Source: Candidatus Heimdallarchaeota archaeon
Lineage (GTDB): Archaea > Asgardarchaeota > Heimdallarchaeia > Heimdallarchaeales > Kariarchaeaceae
Reading direction: 5' to 3'
Length of the DNA: 64,000 nucleotides
Assembly: GCA_026702845.1 (NCBI GenBank)
Contig: JADCLS010000009.1
Location: 62,001 to 126,000, forward strand
Below the pieces are notes generated by a model. It made no database searches and had not been told where the DNA came from. It was given only the letters and a program-made list of their open reading frames with translations. The translations under genes and the position numbers were made by a program. Position 1 is the first letter of the stretch. Each line of letters begins with the position of its first letter. This document shows positions 26,343-35,072 of this stretch, piece by piece.

Positions 26343-27596
26343 ATGAGTTATGAAGAAATTCACTATTCTACCTGGAAGGATAGATATTTAGGAATTCAAG
26401 GATATTTCTACCTCACCCAGGGAATTGCTATGGGAGTCATCCTATTCTTTGCAGAATACATGCGGAGTTTGGGATTAAGTGATAGCGAATCCTTATATTG
26501 GCAGGGAATAATATCTGCACCATGGGCGATTAAAATCATATTTGGATGGGTATCTGATAATTATTCCATTAAATCTTATGGGAGAAGAAAACCATATATT
26601 GCTACAGCAGGTTTCTTATCATTGATTGGTTGGTTCACCCTTGATCTTCACTCCACATTCAATGCAATATTTGTAATCTCAGCCATTTTTACATCAACTG
26701 CCATTGCAATTGCTGATTCCACATTTGATGCTCTCGGTGTTGATATTACCCCTCCGAGACGTCATGGATCTATGCAGGGAGTGGCTTGGGGAGCACGAGG
26801 ACTGGGTATGGGGATTTCTGCATATATTGCAGGGCCAATCGTAGATTCAGGAGAGTGGAAATTATTATTTTATGTTCCGGGATTATTAAGTACAACTGCA
26901 ATTATTGCCATTCTCCTCATAAAAGAGGTAAAAATTATTGAGATAACCCGAGTTCCGGGATCTACATATGCGGATGTATTCTCACAAAAACCAGTTCAAT
27001 GGACTATTCTTTTCAATATTTTCTCCGGAGCGGCCCTTACTATCGTTGCCCTGTTGCAAACTTTCCTGAATGAGGATTTGGAGTATTCCAATACTAATGT
27101 GGGTCAGATCATGATGTTCTTTGCCCTAGGCATGTTGATTGGTAGTGTAATATTGGGAGTATTGGGAGATATTCTCCATATCAGAATTACACTACCTGTA
27201 ACCACTGGACTCTATGCCATCACCATATTGTTGGTTTTCTTTGTTGATCTGTCTATCATGAGCTATGCCATCTCATATTTCTTCCTGGTAGGTTTCGTTA
27301 ATGGTGGTTATGAGGCAACACAGATGAGGTTGAGTATGCAGAACTCACCTAAAGTACTCGCTGGAACCATGTTCAATTTGTATAATTCCCTATCTAACCT
27401 AGGACAGTTTGTAATCGGGGGTTTGATCATTGCAGCACTTGTAGGCCCTCTTGGGTATAAATTAGCTTGGCAGATGGCAACTGTATTTCTACTACTTGCG
27501 CTCATCCCTGCCATGATCATTGCAACAAAATTCAAACAAAAGGAACTCGAGGATCTTCTAGTTATGGAGGATCCTATGTCAAAGTATGAAGAATAA
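26343..27596 (+). CDS. Major facilitator superfamily transporter, BT1/PUCC-like
   Basis: This 417-residue carrier has twelve membrane segments. The loop after helix 2 reads PWAIKIIFGWVSDNYSIKS then GRRKPYI. This agrees with the folate-biopterin (BT1) transporter and PUCC branch of the MFS more than with drug or sugar carriers. The second half has the matching loop GDILHIR. The C-terminus is short and acidic. The substrate cannot be told; a pterin, tetrapyrrole or similar cofactor would suit the branch. It is divergent from a small membrane protein gene, with two palindromes in the shared upstream region. Confidence 0.8.
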   Translation: MSYEEIHYSTWKDRYLGIQGYFYLTQGIAMGVILFFAEYMRSLGLSDSESLYWQGIISAPWAIKIIFGWVSDNYSIKSYGRRKPYIATAGFLSLIGWFTLDLHSTFNAIFVISAIFTSTAIAIADSTFDALGVDITPPRRHGSMQGVAWGARGLGMGISAYIAGPIVDSGEWKLLFYVPGLLSTTAIIAILLIKEVKIIEITRVPGSTYADVFSQKPVQWTILFNIFSGAALTIVALLQTFLNEDLEYSNTNVGQIMMFFALGMLIGSVILGVLGDILHIRITLPVTTGLYAITILLVFFVDLSIMSYAISYFFLVGFVNGGYEATQMRLSMQNSPKVLAGTMFNLYNSLSNLGQFVIGGLIIAALVGPLGYKLAWQMATVFLLLALIPAMIIATKFKQKELEDLLVMEDPMSKYEE

Positions 27597-27616
27597 TACC
27601 ATATTTTGTTTCTGAG

Positions 27617-27961
27617 TTATCGATCTAATATCTCATCCAATTTATCCTTTGGATAGACTACCTTTCCTGATTTTTGTGACGCAGGGATAATTTTTCCTTC
27701 ATGTTCCACTTCAGTGAATTCTATGGTTATAGTATCCTTAGTTTCTACAATCTCACCAGTCAAGGATACCACTTCACCGATCAGATTATGGAGAACAGGA
27801 TCCTTCATCCACTTCATGATTTTCTTCCTGATCTTAATCTCTCCCCAGGTTTTATACTCATCATTGGGGAGAATAAAGTAATCAGGCCCCTCTGACCTCG
27901 ATCCCACCCTGGCCTGACGTGAGATTATTGTTCCTCTGATTGTTCCAGTATAGATGCCCAT
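27617..27961 (-). CDS. Small soluble protein, possible OB-fold
   Basis: This 114-residue protein of mostly beta pattern (YTGTIRGTIISRQARVG, then NLIGEVVSLTGEIVETKDTITIEFTEVEHEGK) fits a five-strand barrel of OB type, with no recognised motif. It is basic around KIRKKIMKWMKD and has no membrane segment. It ends 20 bp from the convergent MFS stop. I cannot assign a function; a nucleic-acid or oligosaccharide-binding role would be consistent with the fold guess. Confidence 0.5.
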   Translation of the reverse strand: MGIYTGTIRGTIISRQARVGSRSEGPDYFILPNDEYKTWGEIKIRKKIMKWMKDPVLHNLIGEVVSLTGEIVETKDTITIEFTEVEHEGKIIPASQKSGKVVYPKDKLDEILDR

Positions 27962-28279
27962 CTGAATTAAGATCCTGTGTAAAATATAAAAATTTTAAGG
28001 ATTCATAATGAGAAAAATATCTATTAAATAAAGTTATCAAAAAATAATTTTATAGTATAGAAGGTTGTGAAGGATTTGCATTTGAATAGCATCCCTAAGA
28101 TTATAGTGCAATATAAGGTTTTTATTTTGGGGAAGATCTGGTTAACTATGGCTGTATGATGGGATAGATTGGAATACAGTTTGAGATTACTTGTAATAAA
28201 AGCAAGAAAAACATCAAATTTTCAAGAGATATGAGTTAATACTTATTAAACAGAAAAATCATATTTTATCTGGTAAAGA
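27962..28279. other. 318-bp intergenic stretch without recognisable gene
   Basis: The DNA is AT-rich. It contains the upstream region of the small gene at 27617 and of the VapB gene at 28280. I see no open frame with a ribosome-binding site, no strong hairpin and no tRNA-like fold in it. Confidence 0.5.
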
Positions 28280-28474
28280 ATGAGTAGTGGTAAAGTAGGC
28301 TCCAAGGGTGAATTATTTCCACCTAAGTCAATTCGGGATAGTCTTGGTCTAGAAAGTGGAGATAAAGTAAACTATCGTATTGTTCAAGGTAAATTGATAG
28401 TTGAGAAGATCCGACCAACTGAAGAATTATTAGGTAAAAAGGGTAAAATAGAAGTAGATCCACAAGAGCTATAA
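28280..28474 (+). CDS. vapB: AbrB/MazE-type antitoxin of a VapBC module
   Basis: This 64-residue swapped-hairpin DNA-binding protein reads GKVGSKGELFPPKSIRDSLGLESGDKV, followed by a strand and a short C-terminal segment (PTEELLG) that normally wraps the toxin. In intact modules it neutralises a PIN-domain RNase and represses its own promoter. Here the toxin gene that follows has lost its 5' two thirds, so the antitoxin is an orphan. It appears complete and may still act as a regulator or protect against related VapC toxins. Confidence 0.8.
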   Translation: MSSGKVGSKGELFPPKSIRDSLGLESGDKVNYRIVQGKLIVEKIRPTEELLGKKGKIEVDPQEL

Positions 28475-28654
28475 TTATCTAACGTTCATACGGATTATAT
28501 CGATTGTATAATCCTTGCCACTGCATACTATAATTCAGACACATTTGTGACATTTGATAAAGTAATATTGAAATTATTAGAAGACAATAAATTGAATATG
28601 CTGGATGGATTACACATTACTAATTGGAAAGAATATAAAACAAAAAGAAAATAA
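28475..28654 (+). pseudogene. vapC: Remnant of VapC PIN-domain toxin (C-terminal part only)
   Basis: The 59 codons after the antitoxin stop, in the same frame, read like the end of a PIN domain. HTDYIDCIILATAYYN matches the third catalytic acidic region (Asp-x-Ile-x-Ala-x-Ala pattern), followed by DTFVTFDK, a helix and a Trp-containing tail. The N-terminal part with the first catalytic Asp and the middle Glu, about 85 residues, is missing, and there is no start codon at the beginning. The deletion seems to have joined the antitoxin's end directly to the toxin's tail. A 20-bp inverted repeat lies 10 bp downstream. Confidence 0.75.
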
Positions 28655-28664
28655 CAACATTTTG

Positions 28665-28684
28665 CGTATAGGTGAGCCTATACG
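28665..28684. repeat. Inverted repeat CGTATAGG-TGAG-CCTATACG
   Basis: Perfect 8-bp arms with a 4-base loop are followed by A-rich sequence; T/A pairs continue the stem after one mismatch. It lies just after the VapC remnant. It could be a terminator-like hairpin or the edge of the event that removed the toxin. Confidence 0.5.
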
Positions 28685-28806
28685 AAAAAAATAGACAATT
28701 GAATGAAATCTTGCCTTCATAAATTTGATAATTCAATTTTTAATTTCAGACAGAATCCCTTCCTCTCGGAATAAGCTACATATACAGATAGTAATATTGA
28801 GCTTCC

Positions 28807-30576
28807 ATGAATGAAGAAAAAAAAGAGGAAAAGAAATCCTCTGATGGACTTGTAAAACGCATCTTGAAATCACAGGGACCTAAGATACTCTTTTTGGTTC
28901 TGATGATTGTAGATATCCTGCTCATCATTATGAGATCGGAGGAATTTACACCTGAACGGCCTACATTGGAGTCTGAAAATATCATTGGATTTGAAAGTGT
29001 ACATTTCCAAATTGGTATTCTATCAGCTTTTCTCATTGTTCTGATAATATATTTCTTTACACGGCTACTCTTCGTGGATCAGAGCGATGAATTTGGGATT
29101 ACCACAGTTAAATCCAAACGGGCACTATTATTACTCTTTCTTATTATCATTTTCTTGCTTCAAGTGGTGATACTCCTGGATGTGGCCCTAGTTAATATCT
29201 ACATCCTTCAATCCCTGGTTTCACTGATCTGGATGATAAATGATATATTTCAAATAGATCCTTCACTAACATCCACAGATTATCTTATGTACACACACAT
29301 CAGAAATAATGTTTTTGCGATCCTCTTTGCATTACTCATGGTATTTCCCCTTATAATGTCAGTACAGATCATCTATCGAATAGTTAAACAAAGAGTTACC
29401 GAGGAGAATATTCAGGAAGTTAATGAGGAAACAGATGACAAATATTACAAATTGATTTTCAAATACTTCATTGGACTGGTAATAGGACTTGGAGTGTTAA
29501 TGATACTATATATGACTTATCTGGATACTGCAAACCTTCTTCCAATTACAATGATCATGGCCACGATAATTGTCATATCCATTGTTTTATTCACAATTAT
29601 GTTCATCATAGTGGAAATTGTATCGAAGATTCTGAAAGTAACTTCATTACCCAACAGATTAGTATATCCCACCCTTTTCCTGTTCTATATCCTCCCTGTT
29701 CTTGCATGGTCTGCCTTTGATATTCTTACAGTCATCTCAGATGGAGATCTTAGCAAGACCATCTATGCCAGTCATGAGCTGACAGATGATGTTCGAAACA
29801 GCACTCTACAACTCTATGCGACGACCTTTCTGTATAATATGACTGATATTGTAAGAATAATAGAGCTGGATTTCGTGATAGTCATCGGTATTGGGGCCGT
29901 AATCATCGGTTTTGCTGAGGGGTTCTCAGTACTATCCATTGGAAAAGCACTTATCAAGGGAAAACGAGTGTTACGGTCAGGTCAGGTGGCATCCACGTCC
30001 ACATCATCAGCGAGTGCCATACGATTGACCAGATTGGTTTTCCTTACAGCTTGGATATCGATGGTCTGGGATAAGCTAGGCGAGATCGTGAATCAAATTT
30101 TAGCTCCCATAGATATTCACATAGATATTGATTTGAGAATTTCCAATGTATTTGATTGGGTTTATGAAATCTATTCCACCCAGAGTAATGAATTTTTGGC
30201 ATCATTTGCTTTATTCTTGTTACCAGCGGTGATTATTATAAATTCTAGCTTGAAATTCTTTAGTATCTCCCTAATTGCAGAGAAAACCAAAGATAATGCT
30301 GGATTATTTTTCTTACTCACAAGTTCTACATTTATACTTATTATTACTCAGATTTACAGTGATATTGTATCTATCGAAATCTTTGAATCTACATTTCTTA
30401 CTCTCTTACCATTATCATCATTAAGTGGATCGGATATGCTTTTGTTTGCTGTAAATACTTTTACCAATCTTGAGGCACTATCATTTTATGCAGGATTATT
30501 CTTTGTGCTGCTTGTAGCCATTCCAAAATCAGTATTCTCCAAGAAAAAAGATGATGAGGTTGAAAAAACACAGTAG
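28807..30576 (+). CDS. Large polytopic membrane protein of unknown function
   Basis: This 589-residue protein has about twelve membrane segments and I do not recognise it. The first 20 residues are strongly charged (NEEKKEEKKSS) and the last 15 are also charged, so both ends are probably cytoplasmic. A conserved-looking cytoplasmic segment GKALIKGKRVLRSGQVASTSTSSASAIRL (about residues 380-408) separates two membrane blocks. Outside loops contain acidic stretches. No transporter, kinase or enzyme motif is visible. It may be co-transcribed with the methyltransferase-like gene 81 bp downstream. Confidence 0.6.
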   Translation: MNEEKKEEKKSSDGLVKRILKSQGPKILFLVLMIVDILLIIMRSEEFTPERPTLESENIIGFESVHFQIGILSAFLIVLIIYFFTRLLFVDQSDEFGITTVKSKRALLLLFLIIIFLLQVVILLDVALVNIYILQSLVSLIWMINDIFQIDPSLTSTDYLMYTHIRNNVFAILFALLMVFPLIMSVQIIYRIVKQRVTEENIQEVNEETDDKYYKLIFKYFIGLVIGLGVLMILYMTYLDTANLLPITMIMATIIVISIVLFTIMFIIVEIVSKILKVTSLPNRLVYPTLFLFYILPVLAWSAFDILTVISDGDLSKTIYASHELTDDVRNSTLQLYATTFLYNMTDIVRIIELDFVIVIGIGAVIIGFAEGFSVLSIGKALIKGKRVLRSGQVASTSTSSASAIRLTRLVFLTAWISMVWDKLGEIVNQILAPIDIHIDIDLRISNVFDWVYEIYSTQSNEFLASFALFLLPAVIIINSSLKFFSISLIAEKTKDNAGLFFLLTSSTFILIITQIYSDIVSIEIFESTFLTLLPLSSLSGSDMLLFAVNTFTNLEALSFYAGLFFVLLVAIPKSVFSKKKDDEVEKTQ

Positions 30577-30657
30577 TGTTGAAAACACAAATCAAATAAC
30601 GAATTAATTCAATTTTAACATTATATCCTTAATAGCCATTGTGTTATTGTATTTACT

Positions 30658-31314
30658 ATGAATATTACTATGAGAATTGTCATTCAGAAAATCATGTTTA
30701 TTGTTATTGTATATGTGGTATATTATACAGGAATCTACTTATGGCTCATGCCTGAGGTGTTTGACGATCCATTCGTCTTTATCTATCTAATTTTACTGTA
30801 TACTGGTGGAATACTCGATACAATTATCAGACCATTAGAGACTGAGAAAAAAGAAGAGGGAGGATTTGAAAAGATTTTGGCACTTCTATTTCTCATCAAT
30901 CCCTTTCTTCTCATTCTCGCCATGTTTGAAGTTACTTATTATCCCTGGAGGAATCCGATAATATCAATTATTGGCCTTGTAATCTATCTTAGTGGGATTA
31001 TTATGCTTCTCTGGTCTAGAATTAATCTTGGTAAACAGGCAACAGGAATCCTGGTAATAAGAGATGATCATGAGCTGATCACTAATGGGATATACAAGTA
31101 TGTGAGACATCCTATTTATGGAGCTGGGATCATCGGAGTCCTGGGGTTTATGCTTGTAACACAATCAATTATCATAGGGTTGCTTTCTCTTCTAATTTAC
31201 TTTAAAGTCTTAAATGATCGAGCGAAATATGAAGAGGAGATGTTGTGTAATGAATTCACTGAATATCCAGAGTATATGACCAAGACTAAAAGATTTATAC
31301 CGTTTGTATTTTAG
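30658..31314 (+). CDS. Isoprenylcysteine carboxyl methyltransferase-like membrane protein
   Basis: This 218-residue protein has five or six membrane segments. The C-terminal half has the signature of the ICMT/phospholipid methyltransferase superfamily. GIYKYVRHPIYGAGIIG is the AdoMet-binding Arg-His-Pro-x-Tyr motif (about residues 142-158). It is followed after a helix by YEEEMLCNEFTEYPEYM and the family's closing R-F-I-P. Members methylate prenylated cysteines, phospholipids or other lipids. The substrate is not determinable; a methylated membrane lipid or quinone-type isoprenoid would suit. The first 100 residues are an extra membrane region. Confidence 0.8.
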   Translation: MNITMRIVIQKIMFIVIVYVVYYTGIYLWLMPEVFDDPFVFIYLILLYTGGILDTIIRPLETEKKEEGGFEKILALLFLINPFLLILAMFEVTYYPWRNPIISIIGLVIYLSGIIMLLWSRINLGKQATGILVIRDDHELITNGIYKYVRHPIYGAGIIGVLGFMLVTQSIIIGLLSLLIYFKVLNDRAKYEEEMLCNEFTEYPEYMTKTKRFIPFVF

Positions 31315-31346
31315 TATCTACTAGTTTACCCAGAAATATCAAATTT

Positions 31347-33176
31347 TCAACCTAGGAATACAGTATCAAGAAATTGATTTAGTCTCATCTTCAAACCATC
31401 CTCAAGTCCGTAATTGGATGAAATCAGATCCTCAAGTATGTCTGAACTCTTTTGGATAAAGTTCATGACTTGGATTTGATGATCTAGGGCCTTCAATGAG
31501 TTACCCTTGAATAAATAACATAATTGCAAATCCTTGAAGGTAAGTACATAGATGGAGTACTCATTATGTTCAATTCTTTGCACTAAACTATCATCAGTTC
31601 TAAACAGATCCCTAGCAAATGTACTGATTGCAGAAATATAGGATGCTGTAAGTAGTACCTCTATCTCAAACTTATCATCAAAGGAACGAGAGAATTTCAC
31701 AATTCCACTCATCTCCATAATGAATAGTATGAGAGGAGATTCATTGAGCCTACTCGGTTCTATCTTACTGAAGTTCTGTTTCATCGAATCAATTGCATCC
31801 GTTAAATTATTAAAATTCAATTCCTCCTTGTATACATTAACAAATAACTCATCAAAACGTTTAGATGCATACTGGGCTAGTTTGATATATTTCTTATCGA
31901 TACCAAGATACTGTGCTTGGGTAAGTAATCGTTTTGCCTCTTCAAAATCTCCTTTGTAGTATTCAAACTCCGCAAGTAAGATCTTATTCTGTACTTCATG
32001 ATACTGTAAATGTTCTTTCTTAGAGAATTTTTCCAGGTTATCAAGTATTTGATTGATATCCTCGATAATTGAGGGATCTCTGAATTTATTAAATTCCTCG
32101 ATTTTTAACTCACAAATCTCAACCATCAATGATACTTTTTCCAAGGCACTTACACTGGAACTATCAAGTAATGTTTGATATAACTCGACTGCTGCAACCT
32201 TATCTTTCATTCTTCTACTATTCTTCTTAATTCTCGCAGTATTAATTTGTAAAAGCAAGTGAAATTCGGGTCCAGGATTTCTTTTCTGAATTTGTGTAAG
32301 GTCATTATAATATGTATGGGCTTTATCCGGGATAGATTGTTCCAGAGCATTGGATATGAGCATGGAAAGCACAGTTGCCTTCCCATACTGGTACTCATCC
32401 TTTTCATAGATATCACATACCTCATGAAGTTGCTCGTTTGCTAGTTGATATTCTGCCTGTTTGGATAGTAATGATGCTTTATTGATGAGAAAACTAGCAT
32501 AATCTCGATTCGACCCATATTCTTGTGCCAACTCCATTCCTCGATTATTGAATGAACGAGCTTTCTCATACTCTCCTTGTATCTCATATATTTTGGCGAT
32601 ATTATGTACAGTTCGAGATATATCTTGTTTATTTCCCTGTGCTTCCTTTAGCTTCAAGGCCTCTTCATACGTCTGAAGAGATTTGGCAGTCTCACCCTGG
32701 CTATCATAAATTATTCCTAGAGCATTCAATACATGAGAGATTAAAGTATCATCTCCATATACAAGACGCAACTCATAAGCTCTTTTAAAATTAAATTCTG
32801 AAGGTTCAAATTCATTTCTCAGATGATGAAGTATTCCTTTAACATAATATAGTTCACTAATATATCTTATAAATTCATCTTTGTTATCGATATTGAGGGA
32901 TAATCCCTTATCTATAGAATTGAAGGCTGATTCAAAATCCTCCAACCTCCAATATGCATAGGCTTGATTTACCAGTGCACGTAAATACAGGAGAGATCCA
33001 ATTGGAACACTTTCAAATACCTTGTTAGCAAGGTCAAGGCTTTCTCTGAATTTTCCTTTCCTCTCAAAAATCACAGATGTAGTGATTAGGGCTTCCTGAG
33101 ATGAATCATCTTGCAAAAGCTTTAGTGCCTCATTGTACCTTGCCTCTTGCATTAATTTTTTGATTTCAGGATCCAC
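31347..33176 (-). CDS. TPR-repeat protein with C-terminal roadblock/longin-like domain
   Basis: This 609-residue cytoplasmic protein has about ten tetratricopeptide repeats (residues 1 to about 440), clearest at SHVLNALGIIYDSQGETAKSLQTY and HNIAKIYEIQGEYEKARSF. A C-terminal domain (about 480-600) reads LILFIMEMSGIVKFSRSFD and then VLLTASYISAIS, a diverged form of the Gly-Ile strand and Leu-Leu helix seen in the proteins at 15666 and 18082. The start is GTG 33176 with a TATA-like box about 24 bp upstream. It looks like a scaffold that couples protein-protein recognition to a roadblock-type module. The partner is unknown. Confidence 0.7.
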   Translation of the reverse strand: MDPEIKKLMQEARYNEALKLLQDDSSQEALITTSVIFERKGKFRESLDLANKVFESVPIGSLLYLRALVNQAYAYWRLEDFESAFNSIDKGLSLNIDNKDEFIRYISELYYVKGILHHLRNEFEPSEFNFKRAYELRLVYGDDTLISHVLNALGIIYDSQGETAKSLQTYEEALKLKEAQGNKQDISRTVHNIAKIYEIQGEYEKARSFNNRGMELAQEYGSNRDYASFLINKASLLSKQAEYQLANEQLHEVCDIYEKDEYQYGKATVLSMLISNALEQSIPDKAHTYYNDLTQIQKRNPGPEFHLLLQINTARIKKNSRRMKDKVAAVELYQTLLDSSSVSALEKVSLMVEICELKIEEFNKFRDPSIIEDINQILDNLEKFSKKEHLQYHEVQNKILLAEFEYYKGDFEEAKRLLTQAQYLGIDKKYIKLAQYASKRFDELFVNVYKEELNFNNLTDAIDSMKQNFSKIEPSRLNESPLILFIMEMSGIVKFSRSFDDKFEIEVLLTASYISAISTFARDLFRTDDSLVQRIEHNEYSIYVLTFKDLQLCYLFKGNSLKALDHQIQVMNFIQKSSDILEDLISSNYGLEDGLKMRLNQFLDTVFLG

Positions 33177-33245
33177 AAGTTAGAGAATTTTTTACTATAT
33201 TAAAGCTATAGGATAATTTTTTTTTCCTTATCAGAAAGACAAAAA

Positions 33246-35072
33246 TTAGTGCAATTCAGGATTAGGATTGAGCAGAACCTGTTTCTCAGCAGTTTTCCTA
33301 CCATTTCCATTTCCTATTTGCAACTTATAGAGTTGATAAAATTCCCCTTTTTGTTGTAGTAACTCTGAAAAACTTCCTTCTTCAATTATCTTACCTTTAT
33401 CAAGTACAATAACCCGATCTGCTTGTTTCACAGTACTCAATCTATGAGCAATAATGATTGATGTTCTGTTTTTAAGCATAGTAGACATAGCTTTCTGTAT
33501 TCTAAGCTCTGCCTGTGGATCGATCGAGCTAGTTGCTTCATCAAGTAGGAGGATTTTTGGATCAGGAACTAGTGCTCGCGCAAAACTTAACAGTTGACGT
33601 TGACCAAGAGAAAATCTTGTACCTCGTTCACCAACTATAGTATCTAATCCTTCAGGTAAATCAAACACAAATTCAGCACCCACTAGTTTCAATATTTTTT
33701 CAAGTTCATCATCAGAAACATCCTTACCATAGCATAGATTATATCTTATGGATTCCTTTACAAGTACAGGATCCTGTAGAACCACTCCCACTGATCCTCT
33801 CAGAGACTGTAATGTTACATCTTGAATATTCTGACCATCAATCGATATTTCTCCATCTTGTATCTCATATAATCTCGAGATCAAATTGGATAATGTTGTC
33901 TTTCCAGATCCTGTAGCTCCAACAATGGCCAATTTCTCCATGGGATGGATAGAGAGATTAAATGCCTCAATTACATTAGATTCGGAAGTATTATACTTGA
34001 AAGTAACATTCTTCATCTCTATGGCCCCATCTGTAATCACCAGATCAAATGCATCATCAGACTCTTTAACAGATGGTTCTTCATCAATGAGTAAAATTAT
34101 TCGTTCAAAAGAGGCCAATGCACTCTGCAGCTGACCAAATAATGATGAGAGGATATGAAGAGGTTGTAGCATATTTCCAATATACAAAAGAAATATCATC
34201 AAAACACCTACAGTAATACCACTTTCCTGATTGTAATATACCAACATTGCACCAGCTAGTAGTATAAGAGCTCTCATCAAAGATCCAAACACTTCATACA
34301 CGCCATTTGCATAGGCATTTTTCTTGATAAAATCATAAAAATCTTCTGCGAGACCATCATTAACCTCTCCGAACTCACTCTGGTTCAGATCAGCTCTGGC
34401 AAATGCAGTTGATACTTTTGCACCCATAATGTTCTCAGTCATAGATGCAGAGACTTTCGAAATCGATTCTCTAACAGTTTTCCATTTTGGCCTGAGTATA
34501 TTCTTTTGAACATAACTCAGAGGAATAAAAAGAGGTACAGAAATTAAAGCCATTAATGTCAAGATCCAATTTATTGAAAACATGATCACTAGAGTACCTA
34601 TGAAGGTGACAAGCGATAACAATGCGTAGAGGACTTGACCTGAAAGTAATGGGTTCATTGAATCCAGGTCATTTGTCAATCTCGAAATTGTATCTCCTGT
34701 TGGTGTATCATCATAATAATCCTGTGATAGATATTGTAGGCTCTCAAAAGTATCCTTTCTTAACGCATACACTGCATTCTCACCGATAATACCTAAACCA
34801 TAGATACCTAGGAATTGATCCACTCGTGAAATAAGAAATAGACCTGCATAGGCAAGCATCAACCAGGTGAATAATCTAAAATCACTGGATTCTACGGTAA
34901 GATCTAGTACCTCTGCAATGATTAAAGGAAGCCCCAGTTGGATGAATACATCAAGGGTTATGATACATAACACTGCAGCGAGAGTAATTTTTGAATTAAA
35001 AATATACCTTGATAGCCTTTGGTAAAGGTATTTATCACCAAATTTTCTTTTCTTCTCCTTTTCTTCAGTCAA
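33246..35072 (-). CDS. Heterodimeric ABC exporter, subunit with canonical Walker B and FSLGQ signature
   Basis: This 608-residue half-transporter has six membrane helices (about 25-325) plus an ATP-binding domain (about 350-590). Walker A is GATGSGKTT, the signature is altered to FSLGQRQ, Walker B is LLLDEAT with the catalytic Glu, and the switch His is in IIIAHRLST. The TTG start overlaps the TGA of the upstream subunit gene (TTGA), so translation is coupled. The combination matches the active-site-bearing subunit of TM287/288- or BmrCD-like exporters. The C-terminal tail is basic and Asn-rich. Substrate unknown. Confidence 0.9.
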   Translation of the reverse strand: MTEEKEKKRKFGDKYLYQRLSRYIFNSKITLAAVLCIITLDVFIQLGLPLIIAEVLDLTVESSDFRLFTWLMLAYAGLFLISRVDQFLGIYGLGIIGENAVYALRKDTFESLQYLSQDYYDDTPTGDTISRLTNDLDSMNPLLSGQVLYALLSLVTFIGTLVIMFSINWILTLMALISVPLFIPLSYVQKNILRPKWKTVRESISKVSASMTENIMGAKVSTAFARADLNQSEFGEVNDGLAEDFYDFIKKNAYANGVYEVFGSLMRALILLAGAMLVYYNQESGITVGVLMIFLLYIGNMLQPLHILSSLFGQLQSALASFERIILLIDEEPSVKESDDAFDLVITDGAIEMKNVTFKYNTSESNVIEAFNLSIHPMEKLAIVGATGSGKTTLSNLISRLYEIQDGEISIDGQNIQDVTLQSLRGSVGVVLQDPVLVKESIRYNLCYGKDVSDDELEKILKLVGAEFVFDLPEGLDTIVGERGTRFSLGQRQLLSFARALVPDPKILLLDEATSSIDPQAELRIQKAMSTMLKNRTSIIIAHRLSTVKQADRVIVLDKGKIIEEGSFSELLQQKGEFYQLYKLQIGNGNGRKTAEKQVLLNPNPELH

